64,000 bases of DNA from Stenotrophomonas indicatrix (GTDB taxonomy: Bacteria; Pseudomonadota; Gammaproteobacteria; Xanthomonadales; Xanthomonadaceae), in contig NZ_PEJS01000001.1 in the NCBI RefSeq assembly GCF_002750975.1, forward strand, positions 806,001 to 870,000. Reading direction: 5' to 3'. Shown here piece by piece: positions 53,997 to 62,842 of the stretch. The position numbers were made by a program, and so were the translations under genes. The stretch's first letter is position 1. Each line of letters starts with the position of its first letter. The notes under the pieces are model-generated. The model did not search any database. It was not told the origin of the DNA and saw only the letters and a program-made list of their open reading frames with translations.

Positions 53997-55961
53997 ATGA
54001 ACCATGACGCTGCGCCCAAGCAGCTCACTTTCCGCGCGGTGGTCCTGGCCATCGTGCTGGCGGTGGTGCTGTCGGCCGCAAACGCCTACCTCGGTCTGTT
54101 CGCAGGCCTGACCATCGCCACCGCGATTCCCGCCGCGGTCATTTCCATGGGCGTGCTGCGCCTGCTGGGGGGCGGTTCGATCCTTGAGAACAACATCGTG
54201 CAGACCGGCGCTTCGGCCGGTTCGTCGATCGCCGCCGGTGTGATCTTCACCATCCCCGCGCTGGTGATCATGGGCTACTGGCCGGACTTCAAGTACTGGT
54301 GGGTGCTGGGCATCGCCGGTCTCGGTGGCCTGCTGGGCGTGCTGTTCTCGGTGCCGCTGCGCCGTTCGATGATCGTCGAAGATCCGCTTCCGTTCCCGGA
54401 AGGCAAGGCTGCGGCCGAAGTGCTGAAGGCCGGTGAGAACCCCGGCCCGGGCCTGAAGATCCTCGGCCTGTCGGCGGTGATCGGTGCGTTCGTGAAGCTG
54501 GCCGCGGAAAGCGGCATGCGCCTGATCCCAGACGCCTGGGCCACCTCGGCCTATGTCGGCAGCTCCAAGGTCACCGCCTTCATCGGCACCAACCTGTCGC
54601 CCGCACTGCTGGGTGTGGGGTACATCGTCGGCCTCAACGTCGGCATCGTGGTGGTGTCCGGCTCGATCCTGACCTGGCACATCGCCATCCCGATCTACCA
54701 GGCGTTCTTCATGAACACCGATCCGGCGCTGGCCGCCTCGATCGCCACCGCCTCGTCCACCGAAGCGGCGTTCGCCATCTGGGGCGCGAAGATGCGCTAC
54801 CTCGGTGTCGGCGCGATGCTGATCGGCGGCATCTGGACCCTGATCTCGCTGCGCAAGTCGCTGCTCAACGGCGTCAAGAGCGGCTTTGCGGCCGCGCGCA
54901 AGAGCGGTGGCCCGGTGCTGGCGCACACCGAGCGCGACCTGCCGATGAAGTGGATGCTGGTGGCGCTGGTGGTGTTCACCCTGCCGCTGCTGGCGCTGTA
55001 CCAGGCCATCGTCGGCCAGTGGCACGTGTCGATCCCGATGACCCTCATCATGATCGTCGCCGGCTTCCTGTTCGTTTCGGTGTCGGCCTACCTGGCCGGC
55101 CTGATCGGTTCGTCCAACAACCCGGTCTCGGGCATCACCATTTCCACCATCCTGTTCGCTTCGGCGGTACTGGTGCTGCTGCTGGGCAAGGATGGCCTGC
55201 AGCCGGTCGGTGCCTTCGGTGCGCCGCTGGGTGCGGTGGCCGCGATCATGATCGGCGCGGTGGTGTGCTGTGCCGCCGCCGTCGGTGGCGACAACCTGCA
55301 GGACCTCAAGGCCGGCTACATCGTCGGTGCCACCCCGTGGAAGCAGCAGCTGATGCTGGGCATCGGCGCGTTCTCGTGCGCGCTGATCATGGCCCCGGTG
55401 CTGAACCTGCTGGCCACCGCCTACGGCATCGGCGTCAAGTCCGAGCTGCACCCGAATGCGCTGGCCGCACCGCAGGCCAACCTGATGGCGTCGGTGGCCA
55501 AGGGCCTGTTCGGTGGCGAGCTGCCGTGGACCTTCATCGGCATCGGTGCCGTGGTCGGTGCCGCCATCATCGCGTTCGACAGCTGGCTGAAGTCGCGCAA
55601 CTCGCGTTTCCGCGTGCCGGTGCTGGCCGCGGCGATCGGCATCTACCTGCCGCTGGAACTGATGGTGCCGATCTTCCTCGGTGGCCTGATCTCCTACCTG
55701 GTCGAGCGCTTCCACAAGGTGCGCGCCGATGACGAAGAGGGCCGCGACCGCGTGCACAAGCCGGGCGTGCTGTTTGCTGCCGGCCTGATCACCGGTGAGG
55801 CGCTGATGGGTATCGCCATCGCCGTGCCGATCGTGGTCAGCAGCCGTGCCGACGTGCTGGCCGTGCCGTTCCACCTGCCGGCCGCGCAGTGGATCGGCCT
55901 GGCCGTGCTGTTCCTGGTCGGCTGGCTGATCTACCGCACCGGCAAGCGCGCCGTGGCGTAA
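53997..55961 (+). CDS. OPT-family oligopeptide transporter
   Basis: 654 residues, about fifteen membrane segments. Typical family stretches: LGLFAGLTIATAIPAAVISMG, SIVEDPLPFPEGKAAAEVL-like motif IVEDPLPFPEGKAAAEVLKA, and SSNNPVSGITISTIL. Imports oligopeptides or metal-chelate peptides. Start at 53997 (CAGGGG upstream). Followed by a SMAG element and a terminator, then by another S9 peptidase, so it belongs to the peptide-use region. Confidence 0.93.
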   Translation: MNHDAAPKQLTFRAVVLAIVLAVVLSAANAYLGLFAGLTIATAIPAAVISMGVLRLLGGGSILENNIVQTGASAGSSIAAGVIFTIPALVIMGYWPDFKYWWVLGIAGLGGLLGVLFSVPLRRSMIVEDPLPFPEGKAAAEVLKAGENPGPGLKILGLSAVIGAFVKLAAESGMRLIPDAWATSAYVGSSKVTAFIGTNLSPALLGVGYIVGLNVGIVVVSGSILTWHIAIPIYQAFFMNTDPALAASIATASSTEAAFAIWGAKMRYLGVGAMLIGGIWTLISLRKSLLNGVKSGFAAARKSGGPVLAHTERDLPMKWMLVALVVFTLPLLALYQAIVGQWHVSIPMTLIMIVAGFLFVSVSAYLAGLIGSSNNPVSGITISTILFASAVLVLLLGKDGLQPVGAFGAPLGAVAAIMIGAVVCCAAAVGGDNLQDLKAGYIVGATPWKQQLMLGIGAFSCALIMAPVLNLLATAYGIGVKSELHPNALAAPQANLMASVAKGLFGGELPWTFIGIGAVVGAAIIAFDSWLKSRNSRFRVPVLAAAIGIYLPLELMVPIFLGGLISYLVERFHKVRADDEEGRDRVHKPGVLFAAGLITGEALMGIAIAVPIVVSSRADVLAVPFHLPAAQWIGLAVLFLVGWLIYRTGKRAVA

Positions 55962-55972
55962 GGGATGGGGGA

Positions 55973-55998
55973 GTGCCGGCCAGCGGCCGGCACTACCG
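55973..55998. repeat. SMAG repeat, single
   Basis: GTGCCGGCCAGCGGCCGGCA followed by CTACC, just after the OPT stop. Confidence 0.88.
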
Positions 55999-56008
55999 GT
56001 GTCCCCAG

Positions 56009-56040
56009 CAAACCGCGCTACGGCGCGGTTTGCCTTTTCT
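56009..56040 (+). terminator. Rho-independent terminator after the OPT gene
   Basis: CAAACCGCGC-TACG-GCGCGGTTTG followed by CCTTTTCT. Ten-bp stem with tetraloop. Confidence 0.9.
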
Positions 56041-56133
56041 GGCGGCAGCTCAGCCACGGCCATGACCGATGGCCTTGGCAGGCCCGGCCGCGCAGGCCTA
56101 CCATCGGTTTTTTGCCGTCCTGCGGAGACCCCG

Positions 56134-58212
56134 ATGAAACTGCGTCATGCCCTGTTGCCACTGAGCCTGCTGGCTGCCCTGCCCAGCGTCGCCGCTGCCC
56201 GTGGCCTGGAAGTCCGCGACATGGTGGCCATGGACCGCGTCTCCGCGCCGGTATTGACCGCCGACGGCGGCACCGTGGTGTTCGCCAAGCGCAGCACCGA
56301 TGCCAACCTCAAGGCCAGCACCGCACTGTTCGCGCGCAACCTGCGCACCCGCGACGCGGCACCACAGAAGCAGATCACGCCGGCTGGCTGGAACGTCAAC
56401 TCTGCATCGCTGTCGGCCGATGGCCAGACCGTGTACTTCCTCAGCGCCAGGAACGGCAGCCAACAGCTGTACGCACAGCCGATCAGTGGCGGCGCCCCGC
56501 GCCAGCTGACCGACTTCCCGGTGGACGTGGACAGCTACCACGTGTCGCCGCAGGACGACCGCGTGCTGTTCAGCGCCGGCGTGTTCCAGGCCTGTGCGTC
56601 GGACCTGGCCTGCACCGAAAAGAAGCTGAAGGACGTGGAAGGCGCCAAGGCCAGCGGCAAGGTCTTCGATTCGCTGTTCGTGCGCCACTGGGATACCTGG
56701 AACGACGGCCGCCGCAACACCCTGTTCGTCGCGCCGTTGCCGGCGGCCAAGGCCGGTGCGGTCAAGGGCGCTTCGGCGCTGAGCGCGACCATCGACGGCG
56801 ACGCTCCGTCCAAGCCGTTCGGTGGCAATGACGATTTCGCCTGGTCGCCGGATGGCAGCAGCGTGGTCGCCAGCATCCGCGTGGCCGGCAAGCAGGAGCC
56901 GTGGTCGACCAACTTCGACCTGTACCGCTTCGACGCCGCCGGCAAGCAGGCGCCGGTCAACCTGACCGCGTCCAACCCGGCCTGGGATGCCGGCCCGGTG
57001 TTCAGCGCCGACGGCAAGACCCTGTTCTACCGCGCGATGAAGCGCCCGGGCTTCGAGGCGGACCGCTTCGGCCTGATGGCGATGGACCTGGCCAGCGGCA
57101 AGACGCGCGAGATCGCGCCGCAGTGGGACCGTTCGGCCGGCGGCATCACCCTGTCCGCCGACGGCGCCAGCATCTACACCACCGCCGACGACCTCGGCGA
57201 ACACCCGCTGTTCCAGATCGACGTGGCCAGCGGCAAGGCCACCAAGCTGATCGGCGATGGTAGCGTCACCGCCGTCGACGTGGCCGGCAACAGCGTGGCC
57301 ATCACCCGCAACAGCCTGAAGAGCAACGACCAGGTGCTGGTCGGCCTGCTGCCGGCCGCTGGCGAGCCGATCGGCGCGCTGCGCGCACTGACCCCGGCCG
57401 CTGGCGAAGTGCTGAAGGATGTGAGCTTCGGCGACTACGAGCAGTTCGAGTTCAAGGGCTGGAACAACGACACCGTGCACGGCTATGTGGTCAAGCCGCA
57501 CAACTACCAGGAAGGCAAGTCCTACCCGGTTGCGTTCCTGATCCATGGCGGCCCGCAGGGCAGCTTCGGCAATGGCTGGAGCTACCGCTGGAACCCGCAG
57601 ACGTACGCAGGCCAGGGCTACGCTGTGGTGATGATCGACTTCCACGGCTCCACCGGTTACGGCCAGGCCTTCACCGATGCGATCAGCCAGCACTGGGGTG
57701 ACCGTCCGCTGGAAGACCTGCAGAAGGGCTGGAGCGCGGCGCTGAAGAAGTACGACTTCCTCAACGGTGACAAGGCCTGCGCACTGGGTGCCAGCTACGG
57801 CGGCTTCATGGTCAACTGGATCGCCGGCAACTGGAACAGCCCGTTCAAGTGCCTGGTCAACCATGACGGTGTGTTCGACCAGCGCATGATGGGCTATGCC
57901 ACCGAAGAACTGTGGTTCACCGAGTGGGAGCAGGGCGGTACCCCGTACCAGAAGGCGGCGAACTACGAGAAGTTCAACCCGGTCAACCACGTGGCTGACT
58001 GGAAGAAGCCGATCCTGGTGATCCACGGCCAGCAGGACTTCCGCATTCCGGTCGAGCAGGGCCTGGCTGCCTTCACTGCGGCCCAGCGCCAGGGCATCGA
58101 GTCGAAGTTCCTGTACTTCCCGGACGAGAACCACTGGGTGCTGAAGCCGAACAACAGCATCCTCTGGCATGACACCGTCAACGCCTGGCTGAAGCAGCAC
58201 ATCGGCAACTGA
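56134..58212 (+). CDS. S9 peptidase, DPP5/acylaminoacyl-peptidase-like
   Basis: 692 residues. Signal peptide (LSLLAALPSVAAA), WD40/TolB-like propeller repeats (residues about 40-420, e.g. LSADGQTVYFLSARNGSQQL), then a peptidase S9 domain with GASYGGFM (Ser554), QQDFRIP (Asp635) and ENHWV (His667). The canonical nucleophile elbow and propeller set it apart from the tandem trio. Probably periplasmic or outer-membrane associated, cleaving dipeptides from peptides. Confidence 0.92.
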   Translation: MKLRHALLPLSLLAALPSVAAARGLEVRDMVAMDRVSAPVLTADGGTVVFAKRSTDANLKASTALFARNLRTRDAAPQKQITPAGWNVNSASLSADGQTVYFLSARNGSQQLYAQPISGGAPRQLTDFPVDVDSYHVSPQDDRVLFSAGVFQACASDLACTEKKLKDVEGAKASGKVFDSLFVRHWDTWNDGRRNTLFVAPLPAAKAGAVKGASALSATIDGDAPSKPFGGNDDFAWSPDGSSVVASIRVAGKQEPWSTNFDLYRFDAAGKQAPVNLTASNPAWDAGPVFSADGKTLFYRAMKRPGFEADRFGLMAMDLASGKTREIAPQWDRSAGGITLSADGASIYTTADDLGEHPLFQIDVASGKATKLIGDGSVTAVDVAGNSVAITRNSLKSNDQVLVGLLPAAGEPIGALRALTPAAGEVLKDVSFGDYEQFEFKGWNNDTVHGYVVKPHNYQEGKSYPVAFLIHGGPQGSFGNGWSYRWNPQTYAGQGYAVVMIDFHGSTGYGQAFTDAISQHWGDRPLEDLQKGWSAALKKYDFLNGDKACALGASYGGFMVNWIAGNWNSPFKCLVNHDGVFDQRMMGYATEELWFTEWEQGGTPYQKAANYEKFNPVNHVADWKKPILVIHGQQDFRIPVEQGLAAFTAAQRQGIESKFLYFPDENHWVLKPNNSILWHDTVNAWLKQHIGN

Positions 58213-58222
58213 TGACTGCAGT

Positions 58223-58246
58223 GCCGCCCTCAGGGGCGGCGCTCTG
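58223..58246 (+). terminator. Hairpin after the S9 peptidase
   Basis: GCCGCCC-TCAG-GGGCGGC followed by GCTCTGCTTTCT; weak U-tract. Confidence 0.6.
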
Positions 58247-58252
58247 CTTTCT

Positions 58253-58330
58253 GGTAGTGCCGGCCGCTGGCCGGCAACCGCTTGCTGCTTCCCACCTGAA
58301 CGAGATTGCCGGCCAGCGGCCGGCACTACC
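58253..58330. repeat. SMAG repeat pair, inverted
   Basis: GTAG palindromes at 58253-58277 and 58306-58330, facing each other, 12 bp before the next start codon. They may influence expression of the DUF819 gene. Confidence 0.92.
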
Positions 58331-58342
58331 CAGAGCACCTGC

Positions 58343-59566
58343 ATGATCCAGAACGACATCGTCGTCTTCGGCCTGATCGCCGCCACCCTTGGCGCCGTGT
58401 TCTGGACCGCTTCGCGCGAGCAGGGCCTGTGGAAGCGCTTCTATACCTTCGTGCCGGCGCTGCTGCTGTGCTATCTGCTGCCGGGCATCTACAACACGTT
58501 CGGCCTGATCGACGGGCAGAACACCAAGCTGTACAACCCGGTCGCGCGTGACATCCTGCTGCCGGCGGCGCTGATCCTGCTGACCTTGGCGGTGGACATC
58601 AAGGGCATCCTGCGGCTGGGGCCCAAGCTGGTGCTGATGTACCTGGGCGCCTCGGCCAGCATCATGCTGGGTGCGGTGGTCGCGTTCCTGGTCATGCGTG
58701 CCATCCATCCGGACACCGTCGCCGGCGATACCTGGGCCGGCATGGCGGCGCTGGCCGGCAGCTGGATCGGCGGCGGTGCCAACATGCTGGCCATGCGCGA
58801 AGTGTTCGATGTCAACGCGACCACGTTCGGCCAGTTCGCGGTGGTCGATGTGGGTGTTGGCTACGTGTGGATGGCGGCGTTGATCTTCATGGCTGGGCGC
58901 GCGGCGAAGATCGATGCGCGCAGCGGTGCCGATACCTCCGCCATCGACGAGCTGAAGGAGCGCATCGCACGCTTCCAGGCCGAGCACGAGCGCATTCCCA
59001 GCCTGACCGATCTGATGCTGATCGTGGCCGTGGCCTTCGGTGGCGTCGGCCTGGCCCATGCCATCGGCGCGCCGCTGGCGGCCTGGTTCAAGGTCCACGT
59101 CAGCTGGGCATCGCAGTTCAGCCTGGATGCGCCGTTCGTGTGGGTGGTGGTGCTGTCGACCACGCTCGGCCTGGGCCTCAGCTTCACCCGTGCACGTACG
59201 CTGGAAGGCGCGGGCGCCTCGCGCCTGGGCTCGCTGCTGCTGTACTTCCTGATCGCCTGCATCGGCATGCAGATGGATCTGCTGGCGTTGCTGGATCGCC
59301 CGTGGCTGTTCCTGCTCGGCATCATCTGGATCAGCGTGCACATCGTGCTGCTGTGGTGCCTGGGCAAGCTGTTGAAGGTGCCGTTCTTCTACTTCGCCAT
59401 CGGTTCGCAGTCGAACATCGGCGGCCCGGCCTCGGCACCGGTGGTGGCCGCTGCGTTCCATCCAGCGTTGGCGCCGGTAGGCGTGCTGCTGGGCACGATG
59501 GGCTATGCCACCGGCACCTATCTGGCGTATGTGGTCGGCATCACCCTGCGCGCGCTGGCCACGTGA
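58343..59566 (+). CDS. DUF819-family membrane protein
   Basis: 407 residues, about ten membrane segments. Family features: AGSWIGGGANMLAM in the first half and GSQSNIGGPASAPVVAAAF in the second, an internal pair suggesting a transporter with two repeats. Related to YjcL; substrate unknown. A short charged loop (IDELKERIARFQAEHERIP) separates the halves. Confidence 0.85.
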   Translation: MIQNDIVVFGLIAATLGAVFWTASREQGLWKRFYTFVPALLLCYLLPGIYNTFGLIDGQNTKLYNPVARDILLPAALILLTLAVDIKGILRLGPKLVLMYLGASASIMLGAVVAFLVMRAIHPDTVAGDTWAGMAALAGSWIGGGANMLAMREVFDVNATTFGQFAVVDVGVGYVWMAALIFMAGRAAKIDARSGADTSAIDELKERIARFQAEHERIPSLTDLMLIVAVAFGGVGLAHAIGAPLAAWFKVHVSWASQFSLDAPFVWVVVLSTTLGLGLSFTRARTLEGAGASRLGSLLLYFLIACIGMQMDLLALLDRPWLFLLGIIWISVHIVLLWCLGKLLKVPFFYFAIGSQSNIGGPASAPVVAAAFHPALAPVGVLLGTMGYATGTYLAYVVGITLRALAT

Positions 59567-59571
59567 CCCAC

Positions 59572-59648
59572 GGTAGCGCCGGGCCATGCCCGGCGAACCG
59601 CATCGCGGCGGCAGATGTGCATGCCGCCGGGCATGGCTCGGCGCTACC
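59572..59648. repeat. GTAGCGCC repeat pair, inverted
   Basis: Palindromes at 59572-59594 and 59623-59648 between two convergent genes. Confidence 0.88.
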
Positions 59649-59654
59649 GACGCG

Positions 59655-60134
59655 TTACGCCACCGGCAAGCCGCGTTCGATCAGCCACGCCTTTGCGTCT
59701 TCGGCGTCCTGTTCAAACCACGCCTTCGTCGACCCCAGTCGATACGTATACCCCCACGCATCCATGTCGGCCATCAGCCGCCCACTGCCGACACCGGGCA
59801 GGTGCCCGGCCAGCACGATCTGCAGGTAGCAGGTGGCATCTTCTTCGGGCACCGAATCGGTGGCGTCGGTATGCACCTGCGCGCGCCGCTCCGGCGGCAG
59901 CACGATCAGATGGCAGGCCTCGTGCAGCATCGAATGCACCGGCGTGTCATCGCGCACGTAGACGTCGCTGGCGATGATGCCCGCCTCGGGCTCGCCCCAG
60001 TAACTGCCCGGGATCGGCTCGCCGGCCGCAACGTGATGCAGCCGCAGCTCATGTGCAGCGAGCAGGCGCTGGGCATCGGCGAAGGCGATGTCGCCGACGC
60101 GGGTAACGTTCGGTTCGGGCGTGGTATCAGTCAT
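59655..60134 (-). CDS. Small HExxH protein, possible metallopeptidase
   Basis: 159 residues, no signal peptide. MLHEACHLIV (His71-Glu72-Ala-Cys-His75) has the zinc-protease HExxH form, preceded by DDTPVHS. Acidic and Trp-rich later region (SVPEEDATCYLQIVL). No family recognised. Located 46 bp after the minE stop on the same strand with a hairpin between, so linkage to the Min system is positional only. Confidence 0.7.
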   Translation of the reverse strand: MTDTTPEPNVTRVGDIAFADAQRLLAAHELRLHHVAAGEPIPGSYWGEPEAGIIASDVYVRDDTPVHSMLHEACHLIVLPPERRAQVHTDATDSVPEEDATCYLQIVLAGHLPGVGSGRLMADMDAWGYTYRLGSTKAWFEQDAEDAKAWLIERGLPVA

Positions 60135-60144
60135 GCGGGTCAGG

Positions 60145-60176
60145 CTGCCCCGCCCATGCAGGCACGGGCGGGGCAG
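60145..60176. terminator. Hairpin after minE
   Basis: CTGCCCCGCCC and GGGCGGGGCAG arms, 10-nt loop. Eleven-bp GC-rich stem without U-tract; may end the min operon. Confidence 0.6.
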
Positions 60177-60180
60177 GGGG

Positions 60181-60441
60181 TCAGGGTTTGTCCGGGCCTT
60201 CAGGCAGCGCCACGGAGATGTCCAGCACGTCGTGCTGGCCATCCTTGACCAGGTCCACCTTCACTGCATCGACGTCGATGTTGACGTACTTCTTGATCAC
60301 TTCCAGCAGCTCGCGCTGCAGCAGCGGCAGGTAGTCGGGACCGCCACGGTGGCTGCGCTCCTGCGCGATGATGATCTGCAGGCGGTTCTTGGCGGTTTCG
60401 GCGGTGGTCTTCTTCGCTTTGAGGAAATCAAACAGGCCCAT
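60181..60441 (-). CDS. minE: Cell division topological specificity factor
   Basis: 86 residues. N-terminal membrane and MinD-interacting part [12 protein letters not shown], then [14 protein letters not shown], and the topological domain [16 protein letters not shown]. Stimulates MinD ATPase and drives pole-to-pole oscillation. Starts 2 bp after the minD stop. Confidence 0.96.
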   Translation of the reverse strand: MGLFDFLKAKKTTAETAKNRLQIIIAQERSHRGGPDYLPLLQRELLEVIKKYVNIDVDAVKVDLVKDGQHDVLDISVALPEGPDKP

Positions 60442-60443
60442 GC

Positions 60444-61253
60444 TTACCCTCCGAACAGCTTGCTGAAGAAGCCCTTCTTCTCGACGTTGGTGAAGCGCAT
60501 CGGGCGTTCTTCGCCGAGGATGCGTGCGACGGCGTCGTCATAGGCCTGGCCGGCAGCGGATTCGCCATCCAGGATGACCGGCTCGCCCTTGTTGGAGGCA
60601 TTGAGCACGTCGCCCGATTCGGGGATCACGCCGATCGCCTTCAGGCCAAGGACCTCCTCGACGTCGGCGATGCTGAGCATCTCGCCGCTTTCCACGCGCA
60701 CCGGGGTGTAGCGGGTCAGCAGCAGGAAGGCCGGCACGTCCTGGCCGGATTCGGCCTTGTGGGTCTTCGAATCGAGCAGGCCGATGATGCGGTCCGAGTC
60801 GCGTACCGAGGACACTTCCGGGTTCACCACCACCACGGCGCGGTCGGCGAAGTACATCGCCAGGAAGGCGCCCTTCTCGATGCCGGCCGGGGAGTCGCAG
60901 ATGATGTAGTCGAAGCCGTCGGCGGCCAGGTCCTTCAGGACCTTGCCCACGCCTTCCTGGGTCAGTGCATCCTTGTCGCGCGTCTGCGAGGCAGCCAGCA
61001 CGAACAGGTTGTCGAAGCGCTTGTCCTTGATCAGGGCCTGCTTGAGGGTGGCTTCGCCGTGCACGACATTCACGAAGTCGTACACCACGCGGCGTTCGCA
61101 GCCCATGATCAGGTCGAGGTTGCGCAGGCCGACGTCGAAGTCGATCACCGCCACCTTCTTGCCACGCCTTGCCAGGCCGCAGGCCAGGCTTGCGCTGGAA
61201 GTGGTCTTGCCGACGCCGCCCTTGCCGGAGGTGACTACGATGATTTCAGCCAA
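60444..61253 (-). CDS. minD: Septum site-determining ATPase
   Basis: 269 residues. Deviant Walker [14 protein letters not shown], switch [11 protein letters not shown], and a C-terminal amphipathic membrane-targeting helix ([11 protein letters not shown]). Recruits MinC to the membrane and is released by MinE. Middle gene of minCDE. Confidence 0.97.
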   Translation of the reverse strand: MAEIIVVTSGKGGVGKTTSSASLACGLARRGKKVAVIDFDVGLRNLDLIMGCERRVVYDFVNVVHGEATLKQALIKDKRFDNLFVLAASQTRDKDALTQEGVGKVLKDLAADGFDYIICDSPAGIEKGAFLAMYFADRAVVVVNPEVSSVRDSDRIIGLLDSKTHKAESGQDVPAFLLLTRYTPVRVESGEMLSIADVEEVLGLKAIGVIPESGDVLNASNKGEPVILDGESAAGQAYDDAVARILGEERPMRFTNVEKKGFFSKLFGG

Positions 61254-61289
61254 AGGACTTCTCCTGATGATTCTGTTTGAGGTGCTGCA

Positions 61290-62093
61290 TCAGTCCAGCG
61301 CAGCGATCTTGATCTGGTCCTGTTCCAGCCACACCTGCACGGCCTTGCCGCGCAGGGTTTCCGGTACATCGTCCAGTACCTTGTAGTGGCCTGCAATGGC
61401 GACCAGTTCCGCATGGAAATCACGGCAGAAAATACGTGCCGCGGTGTTGCCCTGGGCCCCTGCCAGCGCACGGCCGCGCAGGGTTCCGTAGATATGGATG
61501 CTGCCATCGGCGATGACCTCGGCGCCGGCGCCGACGGTGGCCATCACGGTCAGGTCGCAGTTTTCCGCATACAGCTGCTGCCCCGAACGCACGTTGCCCA
61601 GCTGCATGCGGCCCGGCTGTGGCGCGGCGGCATCGGCAGCCTTGCCCATCGGCGTGGCCGGAGCCGGAGCCGGCGCGGCCTTCGCTTCGGCGCGTGCGGC
61701 ACGGCGCGGTTCCGGTGCGGGTGCCGGCGGCGGGGCGGGTTCTGCCTCGGCGCGCTCGTACTGGGCGCGGAACTTGGCCAGCAGCGGCAGGCCGAGCTGC
61801 TGCGAGAGCAGGTCGACCGCACTGGTGCCATAGGCCAATGCCACCGGCAGTACCCCGGCACCGCGCAGGCCATCGACCAGCGCCTGCGCCGTTGCCACGT
61901 CGGGCACCTGGCTGAGGCCGCCGAAGTCCAGGATCACCGCTGCACGACCGAACAGCTTCGGCGCGCGGCTTACCCGCTCCTGCATTTCCTGCACGAGTCG
62001 TTCAACATCGAGGGTGCGGATGCGCAGGTTGGCGATGCCCACCTGACCGATCTTCAGTTCACCGGCCTGTTCGTAATCGAAATTCACTGCCAC
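61290..62093 (-). CDS. minC: Septum formation inhibitor
   Basis: 267 residues from the GTG at 62093. N-terminal FtsZ-inhibiting domain (FDYEQAGELKIGQVGIANL), an Ala/Pro-rich linker (about 125-165) and the beta-helix C-domain with MQLGNVRSGQQLYAENCDL. The start is uncertain: a CTG at 62099 or an ATG far upstream inside the acetyltransferase are alternatives. GTG gives a start like that of Xanthomonas MinC and only 2 bp between the acetyltransferase stop and minC. Confidence 0.92.
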   Translation of the reverse strand: MAVNFDYEQAGELKIGQVGIANLRIRTLDVERLVQEMQERVSRAPKLFGRAAVILDFGGLSQVPDVATAQALVDGLRGAGVLPVALAYGTSAVDLLSQQLGLPLLAKFRAQYERAEAEPAPPPAPAPEPRRAARAEAKAAPAPAPATPMGKAADAAAPQPGRMQLGNVRSGQQLYAENCDLTVMATVGAGAEVIADGSIHIYGTLRGRALAGAQGNTAARIFCRDFHAELVAIAGHYKVLDDVPETLRGKAVQVWLEQDQIKIAALD

Positions 62094-62095
62094 GC

Positions 62096-62692
62096 TCAGG
62101 TCCCCGTCGACCGCTGTGCCTGCGCCGGCAGCTGCCGGTCGCGCGCCCATGCAACATCAGGCAGCTTGCCGCCATAGGTTTCATTCACCCACGGGAAGCT
62201 GCACAGTTCCTTGGCCAGCATGCTGGCGCGCACGTCCACCTGCGGCATGGTGTTCTGGCCCAGCTCGCGGAAGCCGAAGCTGCCGTGGAACAGCAGGGCG
62301 GCATCGGCGCCATGGTCCAGGAACACTTCACAGGTCATCTGCGGGTAGCGCAGCTCGGCGAAGCTCTGGGCGTCGGCATAGAACGCACGGCCGACGCCAC
62401 CACCGCGACGGCGGCTGGCGACCACGATGCGGTCGATATAGAAGAAGGGGGTGTCCAGGTGTTGCTTGAACCAGGCGAAATTGCTGCTGTCGTGCTGGCT
62501 GTCGCTGCCGAAGCCGATCAGGAAGCCGGCCAGGTTGCCGTCGCGCTCGGCGACGCGGAAATACTCAGCGGTTGCATAGAACAGGCGCAGACGCTCGGCA
62601 TCCAGGGGAAGGATGGCCAGGCCAGCATTGTTGTTCAAAGCCAGGACGGAATCGAGCTCGTGCTCGCGCACGTCGCGGATGACAATCGACAT
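62096..62692 (-). CDS. GNAT acetyltransferase
   Basis: 198 residues. Opens with IVIRDVREHELDSVLALNN. FFYIDRIVVASRRRGGGVGRAFYADA is the acetyl-CoA binding block. Family resembles those found next to minC in Xanthomonadaceae. It is probably the first gene of the transcript that continues into minCDE, since the gap to minC is 2 bp. Substrate unknown. Confidence 0.85.
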   Translation of the reverse strand: MSIVIRDVREHELDSVLALNNNAGLAILPLDAERLRLFYATAEYFRVAERDGNLAGFLIGFGSDSQHDSSNFAWFKQHLDTPFFYIDRIVVASRRRGGGVGRAFYADAQSFAELRYPQMTCEVFLDHGADAALLFHGSFGFRELGQNTMPQVDVRASMLAKELCSFPWVNETYGGKLPDVAWARDRQLPAQAQRSTGT

Positions 62693-62842
62693 TGTGACTC
62701 CGTGGGGTAACGCGGTTGGTCCCATGTACGGACCCTGCGCATGATTATTGCATGCCCGGGGTGGGCTGCGGCATGAACAGGGGACCGCACCGAACATGAC
62801 TTTATGCCCTTGGGCCCTGACGCGCACAGGCTACGATGGGCC

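Noticed and set aside
53886..58386. Two very long minus-strand frames opposite the OPT and S9 genes
   Set aside because: Arg/Gln/His-rich shadow translations of well-recognised genes.
18320..59648. CRISPR-like array from repeated GTAG palindromes
   Set aside because: Copies are dispersed, palindromic and without regular unique spacers; they are SMAG/REP-type repeats.
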